64,000 nt of DNA from Metaphire vulgaris (lineage: Eukaryota > Annelida > Clitellata > Crassiclitellata > Megascolecidae), in NCBI GenBank assembly GCA_018105865.1, contig CM030840.1, positions 9,785,794 to 9,849,793 of the forward strand, written 5' to 3'. The notes beneath the pieces are model-generated. The model did not search any database. It worked only from the letters and a program-made list of their open reading frames with translations, and was not told the origin of the DNA. How positions within the stretch are numbered: position 1 is the stretch's first letter; each line of letters starts with the position of its first letter. Position numbers and translations under genes: made by a program. Of the stretch, positions 10,536 through 20,523 are shown piece after piece.

Positions 10536-11990
10536 TTGCCGTCAATAGGAAAAAGTAGGGACCTGCCTAATTTTATATCTAAACTTGTTGAACGCATTGT
10601 GCTTAGTCGAATAAATGTACATCTTTCATTGCATAATCTTTTATTGCCTAAGCAATCTGCATATCGAAAATTTCATTCAACTGAAACTGCTCTCCTGGCT
10701 GTTCATGATTATATTTTGTCTGCTATGGATAATGGCAAGGTAACTGCGCTTATTTTACTAGACTTGTCTGCGGCTTTTGACACCATAGATCATGCAATCC
10801 TTCTCCATAGACTCGAACATTGGTTTGGCATATCAGGTACTGCATTAGAGTGGTTCACATCCTACCTTCAACATCGCTGTCAATCTGTTTATTGTAATGG
10901 TGCTCAGTCAAACTCAGTTAAATTAGATTTCGGTGTTCCCCAGGGATCTGTTTTAGGCCCTCTCCTTTTCACCTTATATACAATGCCTTTTGGATCGCTT
11001 CTTTCACAATTCTCTGCTGACTATCATTTCTATGCTGACGATACACAGTTATTTATTGCCTTTGATGATAAAACCTCTTCGGCGTCACTAGAAAATTTAT
11101 CCATTTGTCTGAAAAATGTTCAGTCTTGGATGTTTAGTAATAAGCTTGCATTAAACCCTTCAAAAACCGAGTTTTAACTTCTTGGTACATCTTTTAATTT
11201 AAGTAAATTTGAAGACATGCATTCATTTAAATTTGACAACATTTCAGCTAATCAAAGTCAGTCTGTCCGCAACCTAGGTGTAATATTTGACAAAAATCTG
11301 TCTTTTAATGAACACATAAATAAGGTTAGCAGAGCTGCTCATTTTCAAATCAGAGACATTCGACGAATTCGTGATCTTGTGCCGAAACCTGCTCTGATTC
11401 CTCTTGCCAATGCCCTTGTCAGCAGTAGGCTTGATTATTGCAATTCTCTTTACAATGGTATGGCCAAATCTAATATACAAAAACTTCAAAGGATTCAGAA
11501 TTCTGTTGCTCGGGCCATTACAAAAACTCGCAAACATGATCACATTAGACCTGTCCTTCAAAAGTAACACTGGCTGCCAGTAGAACAAAGAATTGTTTTT
11601 AAGACTGGTGTCCTTGTTTTTAAAATTCTGCAGTCTGGCCAACCTCAATATTTAAAATCTATGATAAACCATCCAAAACATTAACATTCAACAAGATTTG
11701 CTGATTCATTGTTAAATGTACCTAGAACAAACACTGAAATTGGTAAGAGAGCTTTTTCTATTTCTGGACCAAAAATCTGGAACTCTCTCCCTCTGGTTGT
11801 CAGATCTTCCAATAAACTGAGCATTTTCAGATCTAGGCTTAAAACACATCTCTTCCAACTAGCATTTCCTCCATAGTCTGTCTTGCTGTTTCCCTCTGAC
11901 TGATCTCTGGAATGACCTGGTCTTTTGCGGATGGATTTGAAGTACCATCGATTGATACCCTTGAGTATTAGAAATGGTGCTATAGAAGTG
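10536..11990 (+). pseudogene. CR1/L2-type LINE reverse transcriptase, 5'-truncated
   Basis: A plus-strand RT runs through LLDLSAAFDTIDH (motif A), [13 protein letters not shown] (motif B), FYADDTQLF (motif C, YADD) and LALNPSKTEF. A stop follows that last box, but the frame continues with [25 protein letters not shown] and WNSLPL. At least three in-frame stops occur (near 11175, 11565 and 11683), so it is inactive. The apurinic endonuclease domain is missing. The 3' end carries GCTATAGAAGTGCATA and an ATT tail (11993-12049). Confidence 0.88.
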
Positions 11991-11992
11991 CA

Positions 11993-11994
11993 TA

Positions 11995-12049
<55 letters not shown>
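11993..12049. repeat. (ATT)n tail of the LINE
   Basis: About 18 ATT units directly at the 3' end of the preceding LINE, the usual kind of microsatellite terminus for CR1/L2 retrotransposons. Confidence 0.9.
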
Positions 12050-12051
<2 letters not shown>

Positions 12052-12055
12052 AGCG

Positions 12056-12590
12056 TTTTCGTTAGCGGAGGCCAGGGCTTAGTCTACGGTTAAGCGACGA
12101 GGCAATAGCTCCTGCCAGCTGGGCGCGCGCCTCAAGCGAACTTTAGTACGACAGCCGCCTGCGTCCGCCTATTGACGCGGAATACATAAATTCCCATATT
12201 TCGGAGATTTTCGATTTTCAGAACCAGCTCTTGAGGGCGCTCGCCTCCTAATGTCCCTATCTATGCGTATTAGCCGTCAGAAAGTTCAACTTCGGACCCC
12301 CCTAGCGTCATCGGTAGCGGCGAAAGGCGCCTCGCCCGCCGCCGGCGACGCGCATCGCCGTCAGGTCCTATTCCTTCGGGCGCCGGTCTATAGGCGGAAT
12401 TTTAAACTGTTGAGACACGTCCGCTTAGGTGCCGTGAAAGAAGAGAACCCAGGCAGCCGCGTCGTCGTTATCGGTGGTAAGCGACCCCGTCAAATGGCCC
12501 AACCCTTCGCTAATCACCACTGGTAACCGGGCTATGGCCCAACCCTTCGCTAATCACCCCTGGTAACCAGGCGCCGGTAACCGGGGTCCG
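12056..12590. other. GC-rich sequence of unknown origin with a local tandem duplication
   Basis: No gene could be supported. Near 12493-12575 a unit of about 40 bp (ATGGCCCAACCCTTCGCTAA ...) is duplicated. It forms the left flank of the rearranged Gypsy element. Confidence 0.5.
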
Positions 12591-14467
12591 ACGCATCTCA
12601 GGCGGGTCTTGGAGCATGCCTCCTTCAGAACGATCGTCCAGTCGAGACTGTGTCACGTGCCTTGACGTCCACGGAACAGGCCTACGCCCAGATCGAAAAA
12701 TAATTGCTGGCCTGCTATTATGCTCTGGAGCGTTTCCATAGTCACGTGTACGGCCTACACGTAAAAATTCACACCGACCACCACCCCTAATCACGATCGT
12801 CAAGAAACCGCTTTCGTCAGCGCCAAAAAGGCTACAGAGAATGTTGCTAAAAATGCAACAGTACGACTTCGAACTCATCTACAGACCCGGAACCGAGGTG
12901 GTCGTCGCTGACGCACTTAGCCGCGCGTTTCCGGTGAACTCGGCTGAGGAAACCCTGTTTTCTGAGCAAATAGCAGCCTTAGAGGAAACTGAGCAACGAG
13001 CTGAACTTCGCCTGATTGCGTCAGAAAAAACCCTGGACATCATTCGTGAGGCTGCAAAGGCCGACAAAACATACCAGCTGCTGAAAGAACAAACTCTGAT
13101 AGGCTGGCCTAACAACGCATCTGACGTCACGCCGTTGCTAAGGCCCCATCTGCCATTTGCCGACGAGCTTACACTGTGTGACGACGGCCTACTACTTAAA
13201 GGTACTAGACTTATAGTGCCCGCTGGAGCTAAACGCTATATTTTGGAGCGTGTCCACCGCTCTCACATAGGCATCAACGGATGTATACGCCGCGCTAAAG
13301 AATCTGTTTTTGGGATCCGCATGGCACAGGATATTTAGAAACACATAAGCAGTTGCGAAATCTGTCAAGAGATGGCGGACTCACAGCCGAGAGAGCCACT
13401 CCTGCCACATGATCCACCCACTCGCCCATGGGAAAAGGTAGGCATTGACATTTTCTTCTGCAACGATAAGGAGTACATAATAATAGTGGATTACTTTAGT
13501 GGATTTTCTGAGGTCGACCGCCTCAAGTCAAAGCAAATGCTTGACGTCATTTACTGTTTAAAAAGCCAGTTCGCAGGCCACGGCCTCCCAGATGTGCTGT
13601 TCTCGGATAATGCCTTTGCTAACAGGGAATTTCGAGAATTCGCCAAAAATTATGAATTTAAGCACGAAACCTCTAGCCCGCGGTACCCAAGATCAAATGG
13701 CCGCGCGGAAGCGGCGGTCAAGATCGCAAAGAAACTTATGAAAAAAGCTAGTCGTGAGAAGACGGATCCGTTTTTGGCCTTGCTTGATTAGCGTAACACC
13801 CCTAGCGAGACTTTGAAATTAACTCCAACTCAAATGCTATTTGGTCGAAGAACCAGAACTCCATTACCAACGGCTAGCAGTCTGCTATCAACCCCAGCGT
13901 CAGCGGCAATACATAAATCAATTGCAGATAATAAGGTTAGACAGAAATATTTTACTACGACAAAGGCACCAAAGCGAAACCCCCTATCACGGTCGGTCAG
14001 ACGGTCAGAGCTCGGGTCGACCCCAGGGGGCCGTGGGTCAAAGGAAAAGTTGAAAAATGCCTCCCTTATCGTTCGTACGAAATTATATTGAAAGACGGGA
14101 TGAAACTTCCGCAGAACATCTAATCATCTTCGCCCTTCCGTCGAACCGAAGATAAACTACATGGCGATAGATGGACAACAGGTGCCAACGAATTCCATCG
14201 GTCAGGCGGATCCGAAGCTGACTCTAATTGCCTCCGAAAGATCGCAATTCAGGTGAAGCCACAACTGACACTAATCGCCTCCGACGGGTCGCCCATTCAA
14301 GTGAATCCAACTTCTCCTTCCCCGGCGACAGATCCACAAGCCCACAGCAGCTGTCGACTTCACAGCAGGATCCAAGATCGGAACATCTGCCGCCTAGCCA
14401 CCAGATGGCGACATACACCACTCGTTCAGGCCGTCTGATAAATCAGCCTGCCAGATACAAAGACTAA
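12590..14467 (+). pseudogene. Ty3/Gypsy-type pol: RNase H end, integrase, C-terminal tail
   Basis: The plus strand enters at the RNase H start (DASQAGLGACLLQ-like) and continues through YALERFHSHVYGLHVKIHTD. It then gives YDFELIYRPGTE, DALSRAF and an integrase HHCC zinc finger (HRSHIG ... SSCEICQ). The core follows with D (IDIFF), D (LFSDNAF) and E (NGRAEAAVKIAKK), and the C-terminal tail ends TTRSGRLINQPARY. Stops occur near 12696, 12790, 13337 and 13790, so it is dead. It corresponds to the 3' half of the element, followed by the LTR at 14591. Confidence 0.85.
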
Positions 14468-14590
14468 AGCCCACGCAGCTGGAGACATTGCAAGAGACAT
14501 TTAGTTCCAGAGACACGTAGTTTTCTTTCTTCTCTTTTTCATGTCTACATATAAAAATCTCTTTTTAAATTTTTTTTAACAAACGAAGGA

Positions 14591-14773
14591 TGTCACGTGC
14601 GCCTATCATGATTGACGTACGCGCCAGCCAATGGCGCTCTGCACGGTCTCAGAGACGTTATAGCAGCAGGAGTGATAGGCAGTCATCGACAGAGACTCGA
14701 ACTAGCGACACGCACGACACTGAACTGTTTATCAATAATAAAGCTCTTTTTAAAGTGTAAAGCTATACTTTAC
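14591..14773 (+). repeat. Gypsy LTR, forward copy 1
   Basis: Starts TGTCACGTGCGCCTATC and runs to CTATACTTTAC. It is nearly identical to the LTRs at 15123-15306 and (inverted) 17269-17463. AATAAAG near 14737 could act as poly(A) signal. A purine-rich tract (AACAAACGAAGGA) immediately upstream may be the polypurine tract, making this a 3' LTR. Confidence 0.9.
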
Positions 14774-14852
14774 GTCGAGCAGAGCGCAACTCTCCAATGC
14801 GACGCATTGTTACCTGAGATGCGTCGCATTGGAGAGTTACGCTCTGCTCGAC
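14774..14852. repeat. 33-bp near-perfect hairpin made of pol sequence
   Basis: Arm 14774-14806 (starting GTCGAGCAGAGCG) and arm 14820-14852 are reverse complements with one mismatch and a 13-nt loop. The sequence encodes VEQS.TLQCDA of the same RNase H on both strands. The left arm is in sense and directly abuts the LTR end, so this is a fold-back joint and not a normal part of the element. Confidence 0.88.
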
Positions 14853-15122
14853 GTCATAGAATTGAAGGACTGGCGCACTCGTCAGCAGTTTCTTCAGTTG
14901 ACTGAGGGCGTCTCCATGCCAGTTTGGGTCCCAATGAAACTCGACGTCTTGCTTGAGTAGCTCGCGCAATGGCGCCGTGGTTGTGGCGAATCCAGGAGCG
15001 TATCTTGCTAGATACGTCGCAATGCCGAAGATCCTCTGAAGTCCTGTCCTGTCGACCGGCGGAGGCATGTTTTGTATTACCGCAATTTTCGCAGGATCAG
15101 GTCTGAGACCGTCTGTTGTGAT
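14807..15122 (-). pseudogene. Inverted Gypsy pol segment (RT thumb to RNase H start)
   Basis: The minus strand reads ITTDGLRPDPAKIAVIQNMP, GIATYLARYAPGFA, PLRELLKQDVEFHWD and VTLQCDAS without a stop. It begins exactly where the plus-strand RT at 16493-17268 breaks off (MGHEIT) and ends where the plus-strand RNase H at 12590 begins. It is therefore the missing middle of the same pol gene, turned around. Confidence 0.88.
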
Positions 15123-15306
15123 TGTCACGTGCGCCTATCGTGATTGACGTACGCGCCAGCCAATGGCGCTCTGCACGGTCTCAGAGACGTTATAGCAGCA
15201 GGAGTGATAGGCAGTCATCGACAGAGACTCGAACTAGCGATACGCACGATACTGAACTGTTTATCAATAATAAAGCTCTTTTTAAAGTATAAAGCTATAA
15301 TTTACA
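15123..15306 (+). repeat. Gypsy LTR, forward copy 2 (5' LTR position)
   Basis: TGTCACG...TTTACA, 184 bp. It is preceded by GTGAT (15118-15122), the reverse complement of the ATCAC at 17264-17268, and followed after 20 bp by the gag ATG at 15326. Right behind it lies GTCAGA-AG-TCTGAC (15311-15324), a perfect small hairpin, and no tRNA-type primer site starting TGG. Confidence 0.9.
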
Positions 15307-15325
15307 TGCTGTCAGAAGTCTGACG

Positions 15326-16299
15326 ATGGCAAACTCACCCCAGATACCCATGCCAGCTGTGCTGAAGCTGAATGGGAACCTCGCAGGCGAATGGAAGCGT
15401 TTCCGGTCCCAATGGGATAACTATATTATAGCGGCTGATCTGGCAGAAGCGTCGAAGAAGCGCCTAGCCGCTATACTACTTGCGTGCGTCGGGACAGACG
15501 CTTACGAAAACTTTCAGACCTTAGATTTCGCAGAGAACAACGACCGACAAGATGTGGACAAAGTTCTTGACGCTTTCGAAAAACAATGTGTCGGAGAAAA
15601 AATATCACACTCTTGCGTTTCGAGCTGAATAGTCGCTGCCAAGACTCGACCGAAACTTTCGACGAATTCTTCGCTGAACTACGGAAATTAATTCGGTTAT
15701 GTGAATACGGAAACCTGGAGGATTCCATTCTTCGAGACCGTATAGTAATCGGCATCAAAAACGACAACACGCGACGTCGTTTATTGCAGACTAGAAAACT
15801 CGAGTTACCTACTACAATTGACATTTGTAAGTCCAGCGAAGCCGCCTCGAAGCATCTACAGGCGCTGACGACGAAACCACCGGAAGACGTAAATGCAGCA
15901 CAGCATCGGAACTCTTCACAATCCAAACGCCCCCAGCTGAGTCACCCTGTGACCGAAACGAAACGACAACCAACAAGCCGGGCATGTAAGTACTGCAACG
16001 GTTCTCATGCGCCTGGCCGAAATTCATGCCCAGCGTTTGGCAAGACCTGCCGTCGCTGTCTTAAAGCAGAATCACTTCAGTTCAGCTTGCTTGTCAAAAC
16101 CACAGACTCAGCAAAAATCTGCGGTCCATGCGCTGGACTCAGACTCGGAGCCGGAAATGGTCATGGCCATGACCACAGAATGACAACGTCGTGTTCTATG
16201 CAAACTGAAAATCGAGAATATTACTGCTCGTTTCCTCCTGGAATGCAGAGCAACCGTCAATTTACTGCCGTTATCGATTCTAGATCAACTTCGACCTAA
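15326..16299 (+). pseudogene. Gypsy-type gag with zinc knuckle
   Basis: The first frame starts at ATG 15326 (MANSPQIPMPAVLKLNGNLA, then EWKRFRSQWDNYI) and breaks near 15600 by a one-base change in an A run. The second frame carries TETFDEFFAELRKLI, a DRIVIGI box and a zinc knuckle region CKYCNGSHAPGRNSC. The order matches gag of Ty3/Gypsy elements of the type annotated as K02A2.6-like in many invertebrates. It encodes the RNA-binding structural protein. The frameshift could be programmed, but the later stops argue for decay. Confidence 0.78.
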
Positions 16300-17268
16300 A
16301 CCAAAAGTTCGACCGGCCCAGTCGACCTTGCGAATGTTCGATGGACAAGCGGTGAAAACGGCAGGTATGATTACGCTGATTACAACACACCCAACGTCCA
16401 AAAAGAGCGCTTCTCTAGACTTCTATGTAGCTTCGCAGCATAAGTAACCGATACTGGGCCTCGATGCCTGTCTTATATTCGATCTGCTGTGTGTGAACCA
16501 TGAAAATATCTGCGCCGTGCAATCAGATCGACAGTTCAACAACACTGACGAACTGATACGGCATTTCGATGATCTGTTCGACGGTTTTGGATGTCTGCCG
16601 GGCGAACTTCACTTACACACGGATCCGTCGGTTACGCCCGTCCGAACGCCGCAACGCCGACTTCCGGTCCCGATAAAGGCAAAAGTTGAGGCAGAATTGA
16701 AATTGCTTCAACAGCACCAGAAAATCACACCAGTCGACGAGCCCTCTGCCTGGATATCGGCACTCCTAGTCGTGCGAAAGCCAAACGGCGGCGTCAGACT
16801 TTGCATCGATCCAAAGCCGCTGAACAGAGCACTGCTGCGTGACCACTCCCGAATGCCTACCATTGACGACGTGCTTCCGCTACTATCCAAAGCAAAAATA
16901 TTTTTCACCGTCGACGCCAGCAACGCTTTCTGGCATTTAAAACTCGACGATCACAGCAGCAAGCTCACCGCCTTCGACACCCCATTCGGGAAATATCGCT
17001 GGCTTCGTCTTCCCTATGGCGTGTCACCGGCACCGAAAATATTCCAACGAAAACTTCTGGAGGCGCTCGACGGTCTAACAGGAGTGGCATGCATTGCAGA
17101 CGACATATTGATTTTTGGGTCAGGAGAGACCTCGGAAGAGGCGCAAAGAGATCACGACCGGAATCTATTCGCGCTATTCGACAGATGCCGCTCTATGAAC
17201 ATTCGATTAAACAAAGCCAAATTGAAGATTAATCGCTCCAGCGTCAAATTTATGGGTCACGAGATCAC
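16300..17268 (+). pseudogene. Gypsy-type protease remnant and reverse transcriptase
   Basis: 16300-16490 is the broken protease-to-RT linker (stops near 16298 and 16443). The RT frame from about 16493 carries PSAWISALLVVRKPNGGVRL, FTVDASNAFWHLKLDD (motif A), RWLRLPYGVSPAPKIFQR (motif B), CIADDILIFG (motif C with ADD in place of VDD) and NRSSVKFMGHEIT. At 17264-17268 it runs through ATCAC straight into an inverted LTR. The continuation of the protein lies inverted at 15122-14807. Confidence 0.85.
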
Positions 17269-17463
17269 TGTAAAGTATAGCTTTATACTTTAAAAAGAGC
17301 TTTATTATTGATAAACAGTTCAGTGTCGTGCGTATCGCTAGTTCGAGTCTCTGTCGATGACTGCCTATCACTCCTGCTGCTAGTGCTATAACGTCTCTGA
17401 GACCGTGCAGAGCGCCGCGCCATTAGCTGGCGCGTACGTCAATCATGATAGGCGCACGTAACA
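17269..17463 (-). repeat. Gypsy LTR, inverted copy
   Basis: TGTAAAGTATAGC...CGCACGTAACA is the reverse complement of the forward LTRs (195 bp, with small differences). It is joined on its left to ATCAC of the RT gene and on its right to unrelated GC-rich sequence. Confidence 0.9.
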
Positions 17464-17749
17464 GGTGTCCAGGCGAACGCAGCGACTACACAGCCGGCCG
17501 ACCGCTGCCGCACGCGTCGAACAGCCAGACGCACGGTTCCCAGCGGAAGCTTCGCACCGCGCAGCGTCCGTCTTACATGCGACGATCTTCAGCGGCCAAA
17601 CTCTCTAGTCGCTGAAGACCGAAGGCTCTCCCGGGAACCTATATCGTTGCCGGTTTCTATAACCTATCTCTCGGTCTTTGGGCGGACGCGGCGATTCTAA
17701 AAATTTTACCGAAGCCTTAGCGTCCTCTAGCCTAGCGCGTACTTTGTCC
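17464..17749. other. GC-rich sequence without gene call
   Basis: Right flank of the rearranged Gypsy element. No ORF or repeat recognised. Composition resembles 12056-12590, so both may be the two sides of one interrupted locus. Confidence 0.4.
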
Positions 17750-17757
17750 GTTTTACA

Positions 17758-18602
17758 TAGGGTTGCCAGACGTCCTCCAAAAGGAGGACATGTCCTTTTT
17801 AGGTCCGTGTCCTCCGTCCTCCCGGCAAAGCTAAAAATTGTAAATTGTCCTCCTTTTGAGCTTTTGTATGCTATCAATTTTCGTTCCGGCGGTATTGACG
17901 AATTTCATACGTTTTATCCCGTTATCTCAGTTTACCCAATCATCGATATTAAAATAGCGTTATAATAATATCAATATCGATTGTCAAAAGTCCCAAAATA
18001 CTCGACTCTCGTCATTCTATCTCTAGTGTCTATGCAATAGTCTATGGTCAAAATGTTAATTTCATTTCCAGTAGCAAACGCAGAGACTGTAAACAGTAAA
18101 CGGCTAGTCATCATCAGCCATACAACTCGATGACCTAGGGCCGTACATAAATTACGTAACGCGATTTTGGCACTTTTTGACCCCCCTACGTAACACGACG
18201 TAACAAAACGTCAGACCCTTCAAATATTACGTAACAACGAGCTGACCCCCCCCCCATTTTCGTCCTCCAAAAAGTCTTGACAAGCAAAAAAGTTCATATC
18301 CTTGTATTTTTTCCTCTCGATAAACCCTGACAAGCAAAAAACGAGGCCATCCTTGTTTTTTCCTCTTCAAAATCTCTGACAAGCCAAAAACGGTCACTTA
18401 AATTTTTTGCGTTACGTAACATTTCCGGACCCCCCCCCCCCGTCGTCACACTTCGTAACAAATGGCCGGACTCCCCCCAACCGCGTTACGTAATTTATGG
18501 ACGACCACTGCACAGCTGGTTTCATGTATACAATGTCCTCCTCTGTCCTCCTTTTCGTCTGGCTCTGTCCTCCTTTGGCTACCCATGCATCTGGCAACCC
18601 TA
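17758..18602. mobile_element. hAT element, TAGGGTTGCCAGA ends
   Basis: Ends TAGGGTTGCCAGA and TCTGGCAACCCTA; 8-bp duplication GTTTTACA at 17750-17757 and 18603-18610. The 845-bp body has GTCCTCC-rich subterminal regions. Its ends match the GGCAACCCTA end of the repeats at 6341-6655 and 24690-25135. It carries a nested MITE (18138-18506). Confidence 0.92.
18138..18506. mobile_element. Nested MITE with CATAAATTACGTAACGCG inverted ends
   Basis: GGGCCGTACATAAATTACG at the left and its near reverse complement (CGTAATTTATGGACGACC) at the right. Three copies of the TTTTTTGCTTGTCA cassette (reverse orientation) stand in the middle at about 48-bp spacing (18277, 18328, 18376). The target duplication is not clear. 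Confidence 0.75.
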
Positions 18603-18695
18603 GTTTTACATGAATTAAAACTTTATTAATTAATTAAAATTAGTACAAAATGCATTATTATAAACGCTAATTAATTAGATTAAATTATTAACTAA

Positions 18696-19940
18696 TAGTG
18701 CTGTTACGGTTTCACCTCGTGCAGTCTCGGTCGGTTTCGGTTCGGTTTTGACCGAAAAACCGCGGTTTCGGTTCGGTTCGGGTTTTTAACCCTAGGTTAG
18801 GGTTAGAGTTAACCTTAACCCTAACCATAAGGTTGGCGTTAGGTTAACCCTAACCCTATGACCTCTTTTTGCTTGCAGGGATTTTGGAGAGAAAAATGAT
18901 ACAATTATGACCTCTTTTTGCTTGTCAGGGTTTTTCGAGAGGAAAAAATACAAGGATGGCCTTTTTGAGGACTTTAATAAGAAACAAAAAATAAAATGAC
19001 ATTACGAGATTTTAAAAATGGGGGATCGGCCCGTTGTGACGTTATATTTTAGGGGGTCCGACGTTTTGTGACGTCGCGTGACGTAAGAGGGTAAAAAAAG
19101 TGACAAATTCGCGTGATGTCATTTATGGATGGCCCCTTTAATTAAGTCACCTTCTCTTTCAGTTGATGCAATTGCCAATAGGCCTAATTTTAAACTCGGC
19201 ATGATTTAATGTGGCTTAGGAGGCATTACTGCATGTGTGAAAGCCACTAAGGGCACTAACAGGGCTTGAACCCGCTCCGTTAGCCTCAAGGATATTTCTA
19301 GGATTATGGAATTGGGTAGGGGCAGTGGCGTCGAGAGGGGGTGCGGGGGGTGCGGACCGCACCGGGTAACACCATCTAGGGGGGTGACACCAAACAAGGA
19401 TGACCTTCTTTTTTTGCTTGTCACGGTATTTGAGAAGGAAAAATAAGAAAGATTTAGAAGAGGTCCCAAGTCTAAATGGGTGACACCACGATTTTACCGC
19501 ACTGGGTGACACCAACCCTAGCGACGCCACTGGGTCCCAAGTCTAAATGTCTGACACCAATTTTATGCGCGACACTACTAATGCAGCCATTTTAAAATTA
19601 TTTCTACTGATTTCAATAATGACGTCAGACTCTGACTCACCATAGAGACATAGACATGACAGAAGAACAACACTCGTTATTTTAGAGCTTAAAAGCTGTG
19701 CATTGATTGAACTGCATTGAAATGCATTAAATGCATTTAATGCATTTAAAAAAGAGGTCACAGGGTTAGTGTTAACCCTAACCCTAACCTAGGGTTTTAC
19801 CCCAGGTTAGGGTTAACGCTAACCCTAACCTAGGGTTAAAACCGTCCAATTTGCATGGTCAAAACCGCGGTTTCGGTTCGGTTCGGTTTTGACCGAAAAA
19901 CCGCGGTTTCGGTTCGGTTCGGTTAACCGTAACAGCACTA
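18696..19940. mobile_element. hAT element, TAGTGCTGTTACGGTTT ends
   Basis: Ends TAGTGCTGTTACGGTTT and AACCGTAACAGCACTA; 8-bp duplication TTAACTAA at 18688-18695 and 19941-19948. Subterminal CGGTTTCGGTTCGG arrays and, inside them on both sides, TTAGGG-like blocks (18785-18860, 19758-19850). It contains cassette copies at 18863, 18908 and 19409 and a nested MITE. Confidence 0.93.
19323..19532. mobile_element. MITE with CAGTGGCGTCG / CGACGCCACTG ends
   Basis: Clear inverted ends of hAT type. The flanks (GGTAGGGG, GGTCCCAA) do not match. The phrase GTCCCAAGTCTAAATG occurs both inside and just outside the right end, so the right side was probably rearranged after insertion. Confidence 0.7.
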
Positions 19941-19986
19941 TTAACTAACAAGTTTATGCAGTTAAGCAATCTTTAATAATAATTAA

Positions 19987-19988
19987 GA

Positions 19989-20034
<46 letters not shown>
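19987..20034. repeat. (AAT)n microsatellite
   Basis: About 15 uninterrupted TAA/AAT units. Confidence 0.9.
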
Positions 20035-20083
20035 CTATCGCTATTTGTGGCACATGGTCGCCACACTAGGCAATCAATCATCA

Positions 20084-20246
20084 ATGAATGAATGAATGAA
20101 TGAATGAATGAATGAATGAATGAATGAATGAATGAATGAATGAATGAATGAATGAATGAATGAATGAATGAATGAATGAATGAATGAATGAATGAATGAA
20201 TGAATGAATGAATGAATGAATGAATGAATGAATGAATGAATGAATG

Positions 20247-20323
<77 letters not shown>
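20084..20323. repeat. Compound microsatellite (TGAA)n-(TCAA)n
   Basis: About 41 TGAA units pass directly into about 18 TCAA units near 20250. The TCAA part abuts a minus-strand LINE 3' end at 20324, so it is best read as that LINE's tail, with the TGAA block a derived expansion. Confidence 0.9.
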
Positions 20324-20324
<1 letters not shown>

Positions 20325-20515
20325 CTTCTATGGCCTCACTATCATAATGCCCAGGGCATCAGCCGATGGGGCACCAAATAGAATTAGAGCCAGGTCAATC
20401 CAGAAGATCATTCAGAACAGCGGGGGAGCAATCTAATGGGGATAAGCCAAGTCAAACAGGTATGTTTTAAGACCAGATCTAAAAGATGATCAGATCTAAA
20501 AGGTCATAAGACCAG
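20324..20515 (-). pseudogene. LINE 3' end (untranslated part)
   Basis: CTTCTATGGCCTCACTATC...GCCCAGGGCATCAGCCGATGG resembles 59075-59215 (CTTCTGTAGCGCCACTTCAT...). Both sit next to tandem tails. No RT motif is included. Confidence 0.55.
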
Positions 20516-20523
20516 ATCTAAAA

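Noticed and set aside
12251..12526. 91-codon frame upstream of the Gypsy pol
   Set aside because: No family resemblance, GC-rich composition permits open frames, and it does not join the pol frame.
14590..17463. Simple insertion of a solo inverted LTR into the RT gene
   Set aside because: A solo insertion would leave the remaining RT directly to the right of the inverted LTR; instead it is inverted and lies left of the forward LTR.
19983..20256. 89-codon frame of FIHS repeats
   Set aside because: Pure TGAA microsatellite translation.
20084..20323. CRISPR-like array
   Set aside because: It is a pure tetranucleotide microsatellite without spacers, in an animal genome.
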